64,000 bases of DNA from Bacillota bacterium (lineage in GTDB: Bacteria > Bacillota > Clostridia > Lachnospirales > Lachnospiraceae). Below the pieces are notes generated by a model. The model was not told where the DNA came from. It searched no databases and saw only the letters and a program-made list of their open reading frames with translations. The stretch is taken from positions 248,001 to 312,000 of the forward strand of contig JAEZOB010000009.1 in the NCBI GenBank assembly GCA_023414355.1. The letters run 5' to 3'. Shown in pieces: positions 43,976 through 52,868 of the stretch (positions are counted from its first letter, which is position 1; each line of letters opens with the position of its first letter). The position numbers and the translations under genes were made by a program.

Positions 43976-44117
43976 GTTTATCATTATACTGTAGAAAAAT
44001 AACGCGATATGCTATATAATGGAAATAGATTTCGTATATCAGTGCTTCTTGGTTTGTGGAACAATAGATACAAATCGCCAATATTTCATTAACATTTCTA
44101 ATGTAGGAGAAAAGAAA

Positions 44118-45002
44118 ATGAATGCATTTATTATACATTCGAGTAAGGATGCTGAAGCGGTTAGAAATAACATAAATATAATTCAGAACAGTATCGAAAC
44201 ATTTAGTCCGCTTATACTAGACAATGGCGGCGCATTATGGAAATTAAGTGCACGTGATAAAATAAAAAAATCAAATCTAATCCTATTTTTTGTAGGTAAA
44301 GAATCTCATAAAAGTCCATATATTGGCTGGGAGATTATGACGTCTATAAAATATAATAAACAGATAATCGTTGTTAAACTAGATCATACATATCGATATC
44401 ATGAAGCCTTGGAGTATAAGGATGATTTCACTAAGATTACCAAGATTTATGGTAAAGAGAAAAGCATAGATGAGCTCATAAAGTATCTGCATTCCCATGA
44501 GAGAGGAGACTATAATTTATTCAACCCTCAGTTTGAAAATGCCGAAAACATGAGTATTTTATTTGAACAATATAAACTATTCCTCCAGACATCTGAAACA
44601 CTGGTACAAAGACGACAAAATGTCAATAATTTTTATATAACAGCTAATACCATTTTAGTATCATTATGTGGAACGGTAGTAGCTATTAATATCATCCTTA
44701 AATTTAAAATCATGATAATAATTGCATTTGCTATAGTAGGGATAGGATTATCGTTATCATGGATTAATATGCTCATATCATATGGTAATCTAAATAGTAG
44801 CAAAATGAAAATCATTAGCGTACTTGAGAAGAATTTGCCGGCATCATTATTTGATGCCGAGTGGGAAGTTTTAACAGATAAGCTTAATAATAAAAGATAT
44901 ATATCATTTACTGATAGTGAAAAGAAAATACCGCAGTTATTTTTAGTCTTGTATACAGTAATAATTATAATTGCTTCTGTCAGTGTAAAATATATTTTAT
45001 AA
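44118..45002 (+). CDS. TIR-like domain fused to a SLATT/RipA-like membrane domain
   Basis: 294 residues from ATG 44118 (AGGAGAAAAGAAA upstream). Residues 1-125 form a TIR-like domain: FIIHSSKDAEAV, then LSARDKIKKSNLILFFVGKES and SPYIGWEIMTSIKYNKQIIVV, where the Glu after Gly-Trp sits where TIR NADases have their catalytic Glu. Residues ~150-294 match the SLATT/RipA type: FEQYKLFLQTSETLVQRRQN, two helices, ISYGNLNSSKMKIISVLEK, EWEVLTDKLNN, and a last helix at the C-terminus. The plan of a signalling domain on a membrane effector resembles anti-phage effectors. No partner gene is recognised next to it. Confidence 0.7.
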   Translation: MNAFIIHSSKDAEAVRNNINIIQNSIETFSPLILDNGGALWKLSARDKIKKSNLILFFVGKESHKSPYIGWEIMTSIKYNKQIIVVKLDHTYRYHEALEYKDDFTKITKIYGKEKSIDELIKYLHSHERGDYNLFNPQFENAENMSILFEQYKLFLQTSETLVQRRQNVNNFYITANTILVSLCGTVVAINIILKFKIMIIIAFAIVGIGLSLSWINMLISYGNLNSSKMKIISVLEKNLPASLFDAEWEVLTDKLNNKRYISFTDSEKKIPQLFLVLYTVIIIIASVSVKYIL

Positions 45003-45007
45003 TACTG

Positions 45008-45212
45008 GAAGCTTATTAACAGAGGCGGATTATATATTTACAGATTTAAAATTTATAAAATGGCTGAGAAAGTAGGTTGCTCAGATTGGCATTATCTATA
45101 TAGCGTAACCCAGAAGACTTTAGGCAAGCCATTTATAGGATACTGTTCTGGTGACGAAACGGGGAAGCTTGCATTGGACTTTACGATTATAGATAGTAAG
45201 GAATATAACATA
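45008..45212 (+). pseudogene. Degraded gene remnant
   Basis: Two frames join across a shift near 45070: SLLTEADYIFTDLKFIKWLRK, then VGCSDWHYLYSVTQKTLG and FIGYCSGDETGKLALDFTII. There is no ribosome binding site, and the second frame runs into a terminator hairpin. The family is not recognised. Confidence 0.4.
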
Positions 45213-45245
45213 AACTGGGGGATAACAGGTGCTCCCAGTTTTTTA
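45213..45245 (+). terminator. Rho-independent terminator
   Basis: Stem AACTGGGG / TCCCAGTT followed by TTTTTT, nearly the same as the terminator at 26331. Confidence 0.82.
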
Positions 45246-45412
45246 TCAATACCAGGAGGTTATAAACTCGCTTCTGAACTACAGATATCTAATAGAAGAT
45301 TGCATAATTTACTGCCGGATACACCTCATACTTTATGCTCATACATATATAGTAGTGCATAATTAATACTTTTTATGTAAGAATAGAGTATCGATTATTA
45401 AGGAGATAAGAT

Positions 45413-45703
45413 ATGGAGAGCTTTCCGACCATTCATACAAATTTTTGGGATGCAGTGATAGCTGTGCCCGTCGTGTTGATCATTACTGAAATAATTAAAG
45501 TAATTCTACCGATACCAAGAGCATTTATTCCGACGATAGCTACGATTATTGGGCTTATAGTATCTATATTTTTTGCACACAGGGTAGATTTGGGCGCAGG
45601 GATTTTTATGGGTTATTTTTATGGAAATGCAGCAGTCGGTGTCTTTTCCTCGTTAAAAATTTCCTATATGGAATATAAAAAAAGAAAAAACAAAAAGGAA
45701 TAG
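45413..45703 (+). CDS. Small membrane protein, holin-like topology
   Basis: 96 residues with GGAGA upstream. Two or three hydrophobic helices (AVIAVPVVLIITEIIKVIL; FIPTIATIIGLIVSIFFA; GAGIFMGYFYGNAAVGVF) and a short, very basic C-terminus (YKKRKNKKE). This size and tail are typical of small phage-like holins, but no lysin or other phage gene is next to it, so I leave the function open. Confidence 0.6.
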   Translation: MESFPTIHTNFWDAVIAVPVVLIITEIIKVILPIPRAFIPTIATIIGLIVSIFFAHRVDLGAGIFMGYFYGNAAVGVFSSLKISYMEYKKRKNKKE

Positions 45704-45818
45704 ATAAGATATCCTTCCAGCATCATTTGTAGCTATACCGAGTGGTCTTACATGGATGATATGGGAGGCAGTTTAAGCGGGCAAAAGGATTTGATAATCA
45801 TATGTGAGAAAGCAAGTG

Positions 45819-45847
45819 GGTCTGTATCAAAATTGATACAGGCCTTT
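45819..45847 (+). terminator. Rho-independent terminator
   Basis: GGTCTGTATCAA / TTGATACAGGCC with a two-base loop, then TTTT. A sister hairpin lies at 63755-63785. The rest of the 45.70-46.04 kb gap is AT-rich and should hold the hydrogenase promoter, with TATAAT at 45941 a possible -10. Confidence 0.82.
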
Positions 45848-46039
45848 TGCATTATTTCTAGGCTGCTCGACGTAAGCATTTTTGTTTCGCATAGCCTGAG
45901 TTATATTAATGGGATTTTAAGTTGATATCAAATAATGATATATAATGGATATAGTAATATTCAATAATAGTAAATAGTGATTCATAAGCTGCTAAAACCA
46001 ATGGATAGATAGAAGGATTGATCACAAGGAGGCTTAAAG

Positions 46040-46531
46040 ATGGCTGGTAAGAAAATACATGGAGGTTTTCTCGAATTACAGGACTACATTGATAGCATTA
46101 AGGACAAAAGAGGAGCATTAATTGCAGTACTGCATAAGGCGCAGCATATATTCGGATATTTATCAGATGAAGTGATTTTATTTATATCAGAAAAATTGGA
46201 TTTACCCAGTTCTAAAATTTATGGGGTCATCAGCTTTTATTCTTATTTTACTACAAAGCCGAGAGGAGAAAATGTCGTTAATGTTTGTCTGGGAACAGCC
46301 TGCTTCGTAAGAGGGGCGGATGCTATTATGAAGGAATTTGAACGGGAGCTTAAAATTCATACCGGTGAGACAACAGAAGATAAGAAATATACATTATCGG
46401 GACTGAGATGCATTGGTGCCTGCGGCCTCGCCCCGGTGGTTATGATTAATGATAAGGTTTATGGAAGAGTTGAAGTAGATCAAGTGAAGAGAATTATTAA
46501 TGAAACCAGAGAGGGAGAAAAGAACGGATAA
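46040..46531 (+). CDS. hndA: Bifurcating [FeFe]-hydrogenase subunit A, NuoE-like [2Fe-2S] protein
   Basis: 163 residues, a thioredoxin-like [2Fe-2S] ferredoxin of the NuoE/HndA family. Cluster ligands are CLGTACFVRGAD and LRCIGACGLAPV (Cys pairs spaced C-X4-C and C-X3-C). It relays electrons between the flavin subunit and the hydrogenase subunit. First gene of the operon hndABCD, with AAGGAGG ten bases upstream. Confidence 0.93.
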   Translation: MAGKKIHGGFLELQDYIDSIKDKRGALIAVLHKAQHIFGYLSDEVILFISEKLDLPSSKIYGVISFYSYFTTKPRGENVVNVCLGTACFVRGADAIMKEFERELKIHTGETTEDKKYTLSGLRCIGACGLAPVVMINDKVYGRVEVDQVKRIINETREGEKNG

Positions 46532-46545
46532 GCTCTGGATAATTA

Positions 46546-46565
46546 AAATCACGCTGATTTGGAGG
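46546..46565 (+). promoter_or_regulatory. Hairpin directly before the hndB ribosome binding site
   Basis: AAATCA / TGATTT with loop CGC ends exactly at the first base before GGAGG. It is one of three hairpins in this position in the operon. Confidence 0.5.
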
Positions 46566-46571
46566 AACGAT

Positions 46572-46961
46572 ATGAGTAAATTAAAATCAATAGAGGAACT
46601 TGAAAGGATTAGGCAAGCAGCCAAAGACAAGTTGGACTTAAGAACTACAGCAGAAGCCGAGGATAAGATAATCATTCGGGTTGGAATGGCGACCTGTGGT
46701 ATTGCCAGCGGTGCCAGATCAACAATGCAGGCTATCCTGGATGAGCTTGCTAAACAGAACATTACCAATGTTTCAGTAACTCAGACAGGATGTATGGGGA
46801 ATTGTGCGAAGGAACCTATCGTTGAAGTAATCAGTAGAGATTTCCCTTCTGTAATCTATGGTCATGTCGATGCCGAAAGAGGACGGGAGATTGTGAAGGA
46901 ACATATTAAGAATGGACATCTTTTGCAAAATGCAATCATTTCTACCTCATTTGATAATTAA
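46572..46961 (+). CDS. hndB: Bifurcating hydrogenase subunit B, [2Fe-2S] ferredoxin-like
   Basis: 129 residues from ATG 46572, six bases after GGAGG; an upstream in-frame ATG at 46500 overlaps hndA and has no such site. The C-terminal thioredoxin-like ferredoxin has VGMATCGIASGA and TQTGCMGNCAKEP as the cluster ligands. This small subunit is found in Desulfovibrio-type HndABCD and related clostridial complexes. Confidence 0.92.
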   Translation: MSKLKSIEELERIRQAAKDKLDLRTTAEAEDKIIIRVGMATCGIASGARSTMQAILDELAKQNITNVSVTQTGCMGNCAKEPIVEVISRDFPSVIYGHVDAERGREIVKEHIKNGHLLQNAIISTSFDN

Positions 46962-46996
46962 TGAAAGGAGAAATGTGAAGAAAAGGCATTAATTTG

Positions 46997-47020
46997 TGCC
47001 GCCGCTGGCGGCAGGAAAGA
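46997..47020 (+). promoter_or_regulatory. GC-rich hairpin before the hndC ribosome binding site
   Basis: TGCCGCC / GGCGGCA with loop GCT, then GGAAAGAGG. The stem is the most GC-rich stretch around. Confidence 0.6.
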
Positions 47021-47027
47021 GGTAACT

Positions 47028-48821
47028 ATGAGTAATATTAGAATGCACCTGCTGGTATGCGGCGGTACAGGATGTACTTCTTCAGGCAGCTTAAAATTGG
47101 TGGATAATCTGATTGAAAGCATTAAAATACATGGACTTTCCGATGAAGTTGAAGTGGTTGCCACAGGATGCTTTGGCTTTTGTGAAAAGGGACCGATTAT
47201 TAAGGTATATCCGGATAATGTTTTTTATGTCTCGGTAAATCCGGAGGATGCCGAGGATATTGTTACAGAGCATGTGATTAAAGGACGTCAGGTAGACAGA
47301 TTACTTTTTGAAGATCCGGGGGGAAAGGGAAAATTAGAGGGTCAAAACGAACTTCCTTTCTATAAAAAACAAATTAGAATTGCACTGCGAAATTGCGGCT
47401 TTATCGATCCGGAGAATATTCATGAGAGCTTGGCAGCAGACGGTTATAAAGCCCTGGCAAAATGTCTCACTGAGCTGACCCCTGATGAGGATATCGATAC
47501 TGTAGCGCAATCAGGACTCAGGGGTAGGGGCGGTGGCGGTTTCCCTACAGGATTGAAGTGGAATTTCACAAGAAAAAATAAATCGGATGAAAAATATATT
47601 ATCTGTAATGCGGATGAAGGCGATCCGGGAGCATTTATGGATCGGTCCATTCTCGAAGGAGATCCGCATTCTGTACTGGAAGCGATGACAATTGCGGGAT
47701 ATGCGATCGGAGCGGAGCATGGATACATCTATATCAGAGCGGAATATCCGCTTGCAATTCACCGTCTGGTCGTCGCAATTGATCAGGCGAGGGAATTAGG
47801 CTTGCTCGGAGAGGATATTCTTGGGACAGGATTTAATTTTGATATTGAACTCAGATATGGCGCCGGTGCTTTTGTCTGCGGTGAAGAAACAGCATTAATC
47901 CACTCGATTGAGGGAGATCGAGGTGAGCCGTTTACCAAACCTCCTTTTCCGGCAGAAAGCGGAGTCTGGAATAAACCTACCTGCGTAAATAACGTAGAGA
48001 CATTGGCGAATATAGCTCCGATCTTCTTAAAAGGTGCCGAGTGGTTCAGAAGCATCGGTACGGAGAAATCACCGGGAACGAAAGTATTTGCACTTGCAGG
48101 TAAGGTGAATAACGTCGGTTTGGTCGAGGTTCCGATGGGAATTACCTTACGAGAGGTTATTTATAATATAGGCGGAGGAATTAAGAACAATAAGAAGTTT
48201 AAAGCCGTACAGACGGGAGGACCCTCCGGAGGCTGTATTACGGAAGAGAATCTGGACATTTCGATCGATTATGAATCGCTCGGCAATATCGGATCTATGA
48301 TGGGGTCCGGCGGTATGATTGTTATGGATGAAGATAACTGCATGGTGGATATCGCTAAATTTTATTTGGAATTTACGGTAGATGAATCTTGTGGAAAATG
48401 TACCCCCTGCCGTATCGGAAATAAACGTATGTTTGAAATCATGGTAAATATAGCAAAAGGGAAAGGAACGGAACAAGATTTGTTGGATTTACAGGAGTTG
48501 GGAGAGATTATAAAAGATACTTCTCTTTGCGGCTTGGGACAAACAGCTCCCAATCCGGTTTTGAGCACGATGAAATATTTTTATGAGGAATATAAAGCTC
48601 ATGTCATCGACAAAAGATGTCCGGCAGGAGTGTGCCAGGAGCTTCTTTCGTATCATATTCTTCCTGACAATTGTGTTGGCTGTACCGCTTGTGCCAAGGT
48701 TTGTCCGGCATCCTGCATATACGGCGAGGTGAAAAAAACGCATGTAATTGACCAGGAAAAGTGTATCAAGTGTGGTGCATGCTTTGCTAAATGTAAATTC
48801 AAAGCGATTGAGAAACGATGA
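47028..48821 (+). CDS. hndC: Bifurcating hydrogenase subunit C, NuoF-like NAD(P)H:flavin subunit
   Basis: 597 residues. Order: N-terminal [2Fe-2S] ferredoxin-like domain (CGGTGCTSSGS, ATGCFGFCEKGP); NuoF core with FMN/NAD loop GLRGRGGGGFPTGLKW and YIICNADEGDPGAFMDR; SLBB domain; the [4Fe-4S] motif ESCGKCTPCRIGNKRM; and two C-terminal [4Fe-4S] motifs (CVGCTACAKVCPASC and CIKCGACFAKCKF). This is the flavin-based bifurcation site, exchanging electrons among NAD(H), ferredoxin and the H-cluster subunit. Its stop overlaps the first hairpin-and-Shine-Dalgarno unit of the following intercistronic element. Confidence 0.95.
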   Translation: MSNIRMHLLVCGGTGCTSSGSLKLVDNLIESIKIHGLSDEVEVVATGCFGFCEKGPIIKVYPDNVFYVSVNPEDAEDIVTEHVIKGRQVDRLLFEDPGGKGKLEGQNELPFYKKQIRIALRNCGFIDPENIHESLAADGYKALAKCLTELTPDEDIDTVAQSGLRGRGGGGFPTGLKWNFTRKNKSDEKYIICNADEGDPGAFMDRSILEGDPHSVLEAMTIAGYAIGAEHGYIYIRAEYPLAIHRLVVAIDQARELGLLGEDILGTGFNFDIELRYGAGAFVCGEETALIHSIEGDRGEPFTKPPFPAESGVWNKPTCVNNVETLANIAPIFLKGAEWFRSIGTEKSPGTKVFALAGKVNNVGLVEVPMGITLREVIYNIGGGIKNNKKFKAVQTGGPSGGCITEENLDISIDYESLGNIGSMMGSGGMIVMDEDNCMVDIAKFYLEFTVDESCGKCTPCRIGNKRMFEIMVNIAKGKGTEQDLLDLQELGEIIKDTSLCGLGQTAPNPVLSTMKYFYEEYKAHVIDKRCPAGVCQELLSYHILPDNCVGCTACAKVCPASCIYGEVKKTHVIDQEKCIKCGACFAKCKFKAIEKR

Positions 48822-48822
48822 G

Positions 48823-48961
48823 CTGCCTCGAAGAGGCAGTAAGGAGGTAGTGTGAATTATGAAATCATAATTCACACGGGAAGAACTACGATGTTCGTGC
48901 AATGGCACTCACACCTTGTTCTTCCAGAGGTTTAGCTGCCATAAATAGGCAGTAAGGAGGT
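48823..48961 (+). ncRNA. Intercistronic hairpin-rich element with 45-bp palindromic core (copy 2)
   Basis: In order: CTGCCTC / GAGGCAG hairpin (48823-48839) with AAGGAGG after it; a perfect 13-bp stem GTGTGAATTATGA / TCATAATTCACAC (48850-48877); the 45-bp core (48880-48924) bounded by GAAGAAC and GTTCTTC; a CTGCC / GGCAG hairpin (48936-48952); and the true hndD site AAGGAGG. The 15-bp word AGGCAGTAAGGAGGT is repeated at 48834 and 48947, enclosing the element like a target duplication. The first Shine-Dalgarno has no matching open reading frame. Confidence 0.62.
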
Positions 48962-48967
48962 TATACT

Positions 48968-50704
48968 ATGATTCATATGACAATAAATAATCAACAGGTT
49001 GCTGTGGAGGATGGGAGTACGATCCTTGAGGCTGCCAGAAAATTAAAAATAAGAATTCCGACTCTGTGTAATCTCGACCTGCACGATATACGAATGGTTA
49101 ACAGAGGTGCTTCCTGCCGCGTGTGCGTAGTTGAAGTAGAGGGCAGAAGAAATCTTGCACCTTCCTGTTCGACACCCGCTGTAGAGGGCATGGTGGTGAT
49201 TACGAACTCCTTGCGATGCATTAAAGCAAGAAGAACCATCATTGAACTGTTTCTTTCGAATCATCCAAAGGATTGTCTGGTTTGCGAGAAGAGCTTAGGA
49301 TGTGAGCTTCAGGCGCTTGCTGCGGAATATCATATCCGTGAAATAAAGTATAAAGGCGAACGGGCGATGCACCCGATTGATGTATCAAGCAGAGCCATCA
49401 TCAGAAACATGGATAAGTGCATCATGTGCAGAAGGTGTGAGACCATGTGTAATGAGGTCCAGACTGTGAATGTTCTTTCGGCTATCAATCGAGGCTTTGA
49501 CACCTATATAGCGGCATCCATGAACCTGCCAATGAATGAGTCCACCTGCGTCTTCTGTGGACAGTGTGTTATGGTTTGCCCAACAGCTGCTTTAACAGAG
49601 GTTAGTCATATTGACAATGTGTGGAATGCACTAAATGATAAGAAAAAACTTGTAGTGGTTCAGACAGCACCGGCTGTTCGAGTAGCACTGGGCGAGGAAT
49701 TCGGGGCTGAACCCGGCACCGTAGTTACCGGTAAAATGGTTGCCGCACTGCGACGACTTGGTTTTGATAAGGTGTTTGATACGGATTTTGCTGCAGACTT
49801 AACGATCATGGAGGAGGCTACTGAATTTATTCACCGACTTAAGCATGGCGGGAAGTTACCAATTCTTACGAGCTGTTGTCCCGGATGGGTGAAATTCTTT
49901 GAGCATCAATTCAACGATATGCTTGATATACCGTCAACCAGCAAATCCCCACATGAGATGTTTGGTGCAATTGCAAAGAGCTATTATGCGGAAAAGATAG
50001 GAATTGATCCACAAGATATTTGTGTTGTCTCTGTTATGCCATGTTTAGCTAAAAAGTATGAAGCAGCAAGACCGGAATTATCGAACGATGGTGTACAAAA
50101 TGTGGATGAAGTAATAACAACCAGGGAGTTAGCCCGGATGCTGAAGGAAGCGAATATAGACCTTATGCAGCTGGAGGACGAGGAATATGATAATCCGCTG
50201 GGTGAATCCACAGGTGCTTCCGTCATCTTCGGAACAACCGGCGGTGTGATTGAGGCTGCTCTTCGGACTGCATATGAATGGCTGACGAATGATACTCTGA
50301 AAAAAGTTGACTTCCATGACCTTCGAGGCCTGGATGGTATTAAAGAAGCTGTCATAAAAATAGATGATATGGATGTCAAAATCGCTGTTGCTCATGGTCT
50401 TGGAAATGCCAGAACACTTCTCGAGAATATAAGAGAGGGGAAAGCAGATTACCATGCTATAGAAATTATGGCATGCCCGGGAGGTTGTATTGATGGAGGT
50501 GGACAACCCTACCATCATGGGGATATAGATGTTGTTAAAAAGCGAATGGAAGGTATCTATAAGGAGGACAGGGATAAAAAGCTTAGAAAATCACATGAGA
50601 ATCCGTATATTCAGAAGCTATACGAGGAATACCTCGGGGAACCTTATGGAGAGAAGGCGCATGAACTGCTTCATACACGTTATGTGAAGCGCAGAAAGAT
50701 GTAG
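48968..50704 (+). CDS. hndD: [FeFe]-hydrogenase catalytic subunit (subunit D)
   Basis: 578 residues. N-terminal [2Fe-2S] domain (TLCNLDLHD, GASCRVCVVE, PSCSTP), His/Cys-ligated [4Fe-4S] (HPKDCLVCEKSLGCELQ), two ferredoxin-type [4Fe-4S] clusters (CIMCRRCETMCNEVQ, CVFCGQCVMVCPTAA), then the H-cluster motifs L1 TSCCPGWVKF, L2 MPCLAKKYEA and L3 EIMACPGGCIDGGGQP. A small-subunit-like tail (HENPYIQKLYEEYL) is fused at the C-terminus. It makes or uses H2 at the di-iron H-cluster. The maturases HydEFG are not in the window. Confidence 0.96.
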   Translation: MIHMTINNQQVAVEDGSTILEAARKLKIRIPTLCNLDLHDIRMVNRGASCRVCVVEVEGRRNLAPSCSTPAVEGMVVITNSLRCIKARRTIIELFLSNHPKDCLVCEKSLGCELQALAAEYHIREIKYKGERAMHPIDVSSRAIIRNMDKCIMCRRCETMCNEVQTVNVLSAINRGFDTYIAASMNLPMNESTCVFCGQCVMVCPTAALTEVSHIDNVWNALNDKKKLVVVQTAPAVRVALGEEFGAEPGTVVTGKMVAALRRLGFDKVFDTDFAADLTIMEEATEFIHRLKHGGKLPILTSCCPGWVKFFEHQFNDMLDIPSTSKSPHEMFGAIAKSYYAEKIGIDPQDICVVSVMPCLAKKYEAARPELSNDGVQNVDEVITTRELARMLKEANIDLMQLEDEEYDNPLGESTGASVIFGTTGGVIEAALRTAYEWLTNDTLKKVDFHDLRGLDGIKEAVIKIDDMDVKIAVAHGLGNARTLLENIREGKADYHAIEIMACPGGCIDGGGQPYHHGDIDVVKKRMEGIYKEDRDKKLRKSHENPYIQKLYEEYLGEPYGEKAHELLHTRYVKRRKM

Positions 50705-50714
50705 TCTGTATCCG

Positions 50715-50753
50715 GGTCAGCTTACATTGTTATATGATGTAAGCTGACTTTTT
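50715..50753 (+). terminator. Rho-independent terminator of the hydrogenase operon
   Basis: GTCAGCTTACAT / ATGTAAGCTGAC with a nine-base loop, followed by TTTTT. Confidence 0.92.
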
Positions 50754-50906
50754 AAGTCTATGGAAGCGCTTATGGAATGGACTTTTAAGGACTGATTTCA
50801 CATCGATGCTCACGATATGCTTACGATATGAATTTGTCACAATATACACCTTTTTGTCAGGATTATCATATGATTTACTATGACAATACTTGAAGGAGGC
50901 AATACA

Positions 50907-52811
50907 ATGTTACTTTATGATGTGATAAATAAATATTATAGCATTAAGAATAATTTTATCGATAATAAATTAAGCCAGAAATATCTAAAAGAGAAAAACA
51001 ATCAATCAAGTCAGCCAACAAAATTAGATCCCAAGCTTATACCAAAATATGTAAACCAATTATCAAAACCACCGGTTTATAAACCATGCATTACAAGAAA
51101 ATGGAGTCTATTCGGACATAGTAAGATATATCATTCTTATACAATTGATATCAGTGAATTCGACCAGCAGATACTTCCTCCAGGGCTGCCACCAACGAAG
51201 GTATGGGGCTATGGAGGGTTAATAAATGATGAAAAGACCGGACAGATAAAATACTCAAGAAGTGCACCGGGAGCTACCTTTGAAGCAATCCGCGGTGTAC
51301 CGGTAAAAGTAAAATGGATTAACAAATTAAAGCGTAAGCATCTTTTCGCTGTTGATCCGACCTTGCATTGGGCTAATCCGAATCATATGCCTCAAAATCC
51401 CCCGAAGCCCTGGCCGGCATTTCCTCCGGGCTTTAAAGCTGCTCAATTTCCTGTGCCAATAGTTACTCACTTACATGGTGGCGAGAATGAATCTGTCAAT
51501 GATGGTTACCCTGAGGCTTGGTTTACTTTTTGTGGGAAGCATGGACCGGATTACAAAACATCTAAATACGATTATCCGAATCAACAGCAGTCTGCGACAC
51601 TTTGGTATCACGATCATGCGTTAGGGATTACGAGAATAAATGTTTATGCGGGTTTGGCAGGCTTTTATCTGCTTCGGGATAAAGATCGATACAGTCTGGA
51701 TGAGAAATTATGTCTACCATCCGGGAAGTACGAAATTCCCATTGCCATACAGGATCGTATGTTTAATACGGATGGGTCCTTACGGTTTACTAATGTTGGG
51801 AATATTCCTGATGTTCACCCTTATTGGAATCCGGAATTCTTCGGAGACACCATCATGGTAAATGGAAAGGTATGGCCGAATCTTGATGTTGACCGTCATC
51901 AATATCGCTTCCGTGTATTAAACGGATCTAATGCCCGGTTTTATAATTTAAGATTGTCAAACGGTATGCCCTTTATTCAAATCGGCAGTGATGGTGGCTT
52001 CTTACCAAAACCGGTAGAGTTGACTTCATTACTGATCGCACCCGGAGAGCGTGCAGATATATTAATCGATTTTTCAGAATTAACACCAGGAACAAGAGTC
52101 AGATTACTCAATAATGCGGAGGCACCTTACCCTATTGGAACACCGGTTGATGATAATGTTGGGCAAATTATGCAATTTACAGTACCCGCCGATGCAAAGA
52201 AGCCTAAGAAACCGAAAAAACTTCCTGGCAAATTAAACACCCTTCCACAATTGAAGCCCGATATGAAAAGAATTTTAACACTGAATGAAGTAATGACTCC
52301 CGATGGCCCGACTATGATAGTATTAAACGGACAAATGTGGATGGCACCTATCACGGAGACTCCAAGAGTTGGTTCCACAGAAGAGTGGGTAATTGCCAAT
52401 TTAACAGCGGATACACACCCGATTCACCTGCATTTAGTACAATTCCAGTTGTTGAACCGCCAGAATTTCGATGCTGCCGGTTATATGAAAAAATGGGAAG
52501 AGGTTAACGGGATGATACCATTAATGCATCCAACCATTGAAGTACCTGTAGAGCCATTCCTGGCTCCTGGCAATCCGATCAAACCTGATGATAATGAAGT
52601 TGGATGGAAAGATACTGTTAGAATGAATCCAAATCAGGTAACAAGAATCAGAGTACGCTTTGCACCCCAGGATGTTCCAACTTGTGGTGTCAAACCGGGT
52701 GAAAATCTATTTCCTTTCGATCCGACCACCGAACCCGGATATGTATGGCACTGCCATATCTTAGACCATGAGGATAATGAAATGATGAGGCCTTATAAAG
52801 TAAAAAAATAA
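50907..52811 (+). CDS. Multicopper oxidase, CotA/bilirubin-oxidase-like
   Basis: 634 residues from ATG 50907 (GGAGG eight bases upstream), no signal peptide. All four copper-binding segments are present: THLHGGENE, LWYHDHALGITRIN, HPIHLHLVQFQLL and VWHCHILDHEDNEMMRPY, the last giving the type-1 Cys, His and Met. The length and lack of a signal fit the CotA laccase group, known from spore coats, which oxidises phenols or bilirubin while reducing O2 to water. In a strict anaerobe this may protect spores or remove oxygen; that is inference. It follows the oxygen-sensitive hydrogenase operon. Confidence 0.93.
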   Translation: MLLYDVINKYYSIKNNFIDNKLSQKYLKEKNNQSSQPTKLDPKLIPKYVNQLSKPPVYKPCITRKWSLFGHSKIYHSYTIDISEFDQQILPPGLPPTKVWGYGGLINDEKTGQIKYSRSAPGATFEAIRGVPVKVKWINKLKRKHLFAVDPTLHWANPNHMPQNPPKPWPAFPPGFKAAQFPVPIVTHLHGGENESVNDGYPEAWFTFCGKHGPDYKTSKYDYPNQQQSATLWYHDHALGITRINVYAGLAGFYLLRDKDRYSLDEKLCLPSGKYEIPIAIQDRMFNTDGSLRFTNVGNIPDVHPYWNPEFFGDTIMVNGKVWPNLDVDRHQYRFRVLNGSNARFYNLRLSNGMPFIQIGSDGGFLPKPVELTSLLIAPGERADILIDFSELTPGTRVRLLNNAEAPYPIGTPVDDNVGQIMQFTVPADAKKPKKPKKLPGKLNTLPQLKPDMKRILTLNEVMTPDGPTMIVLNGQMWMAPITETPRVGSTEEWVIANLTADTHPIHLHLVQFQLLNRQNFDAAGYMKKWEEVNGMIPLMHPTIEVPVEPFLAPGNPIKPDDNEVGWKDTVRMNPNQVTRIRVRFAPQDVPTCGVKPGENLFPFDPTTEPGYVWHCHILDHEDNEMMRPYKVKK

Positions 52812-52830
52812 TGCAAAGCAATCATTCTAT

Positions 52831-52868
52831 GACTGGGGCAAATGGATCAAAATCCATCTGCCCCAGTT
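52831..52868 (+). terminator. Rho-independent terminator after the multicopper oxidase
   Basis: ACTGGGGCAAATGGAT / ATCCATCTGCCCCAGT with a CAAA loop. Few Ts follow, because the 3' arm overlaps the next promoter. Confidence 0.85.

Noticed and set aside
45060..45362. 100-codon open frame after the TIR-like gene
   Set aside because: Its second half is a terminator and untranslated DNA; only the first part looks like a degraded gene, so I list it as a remnant.
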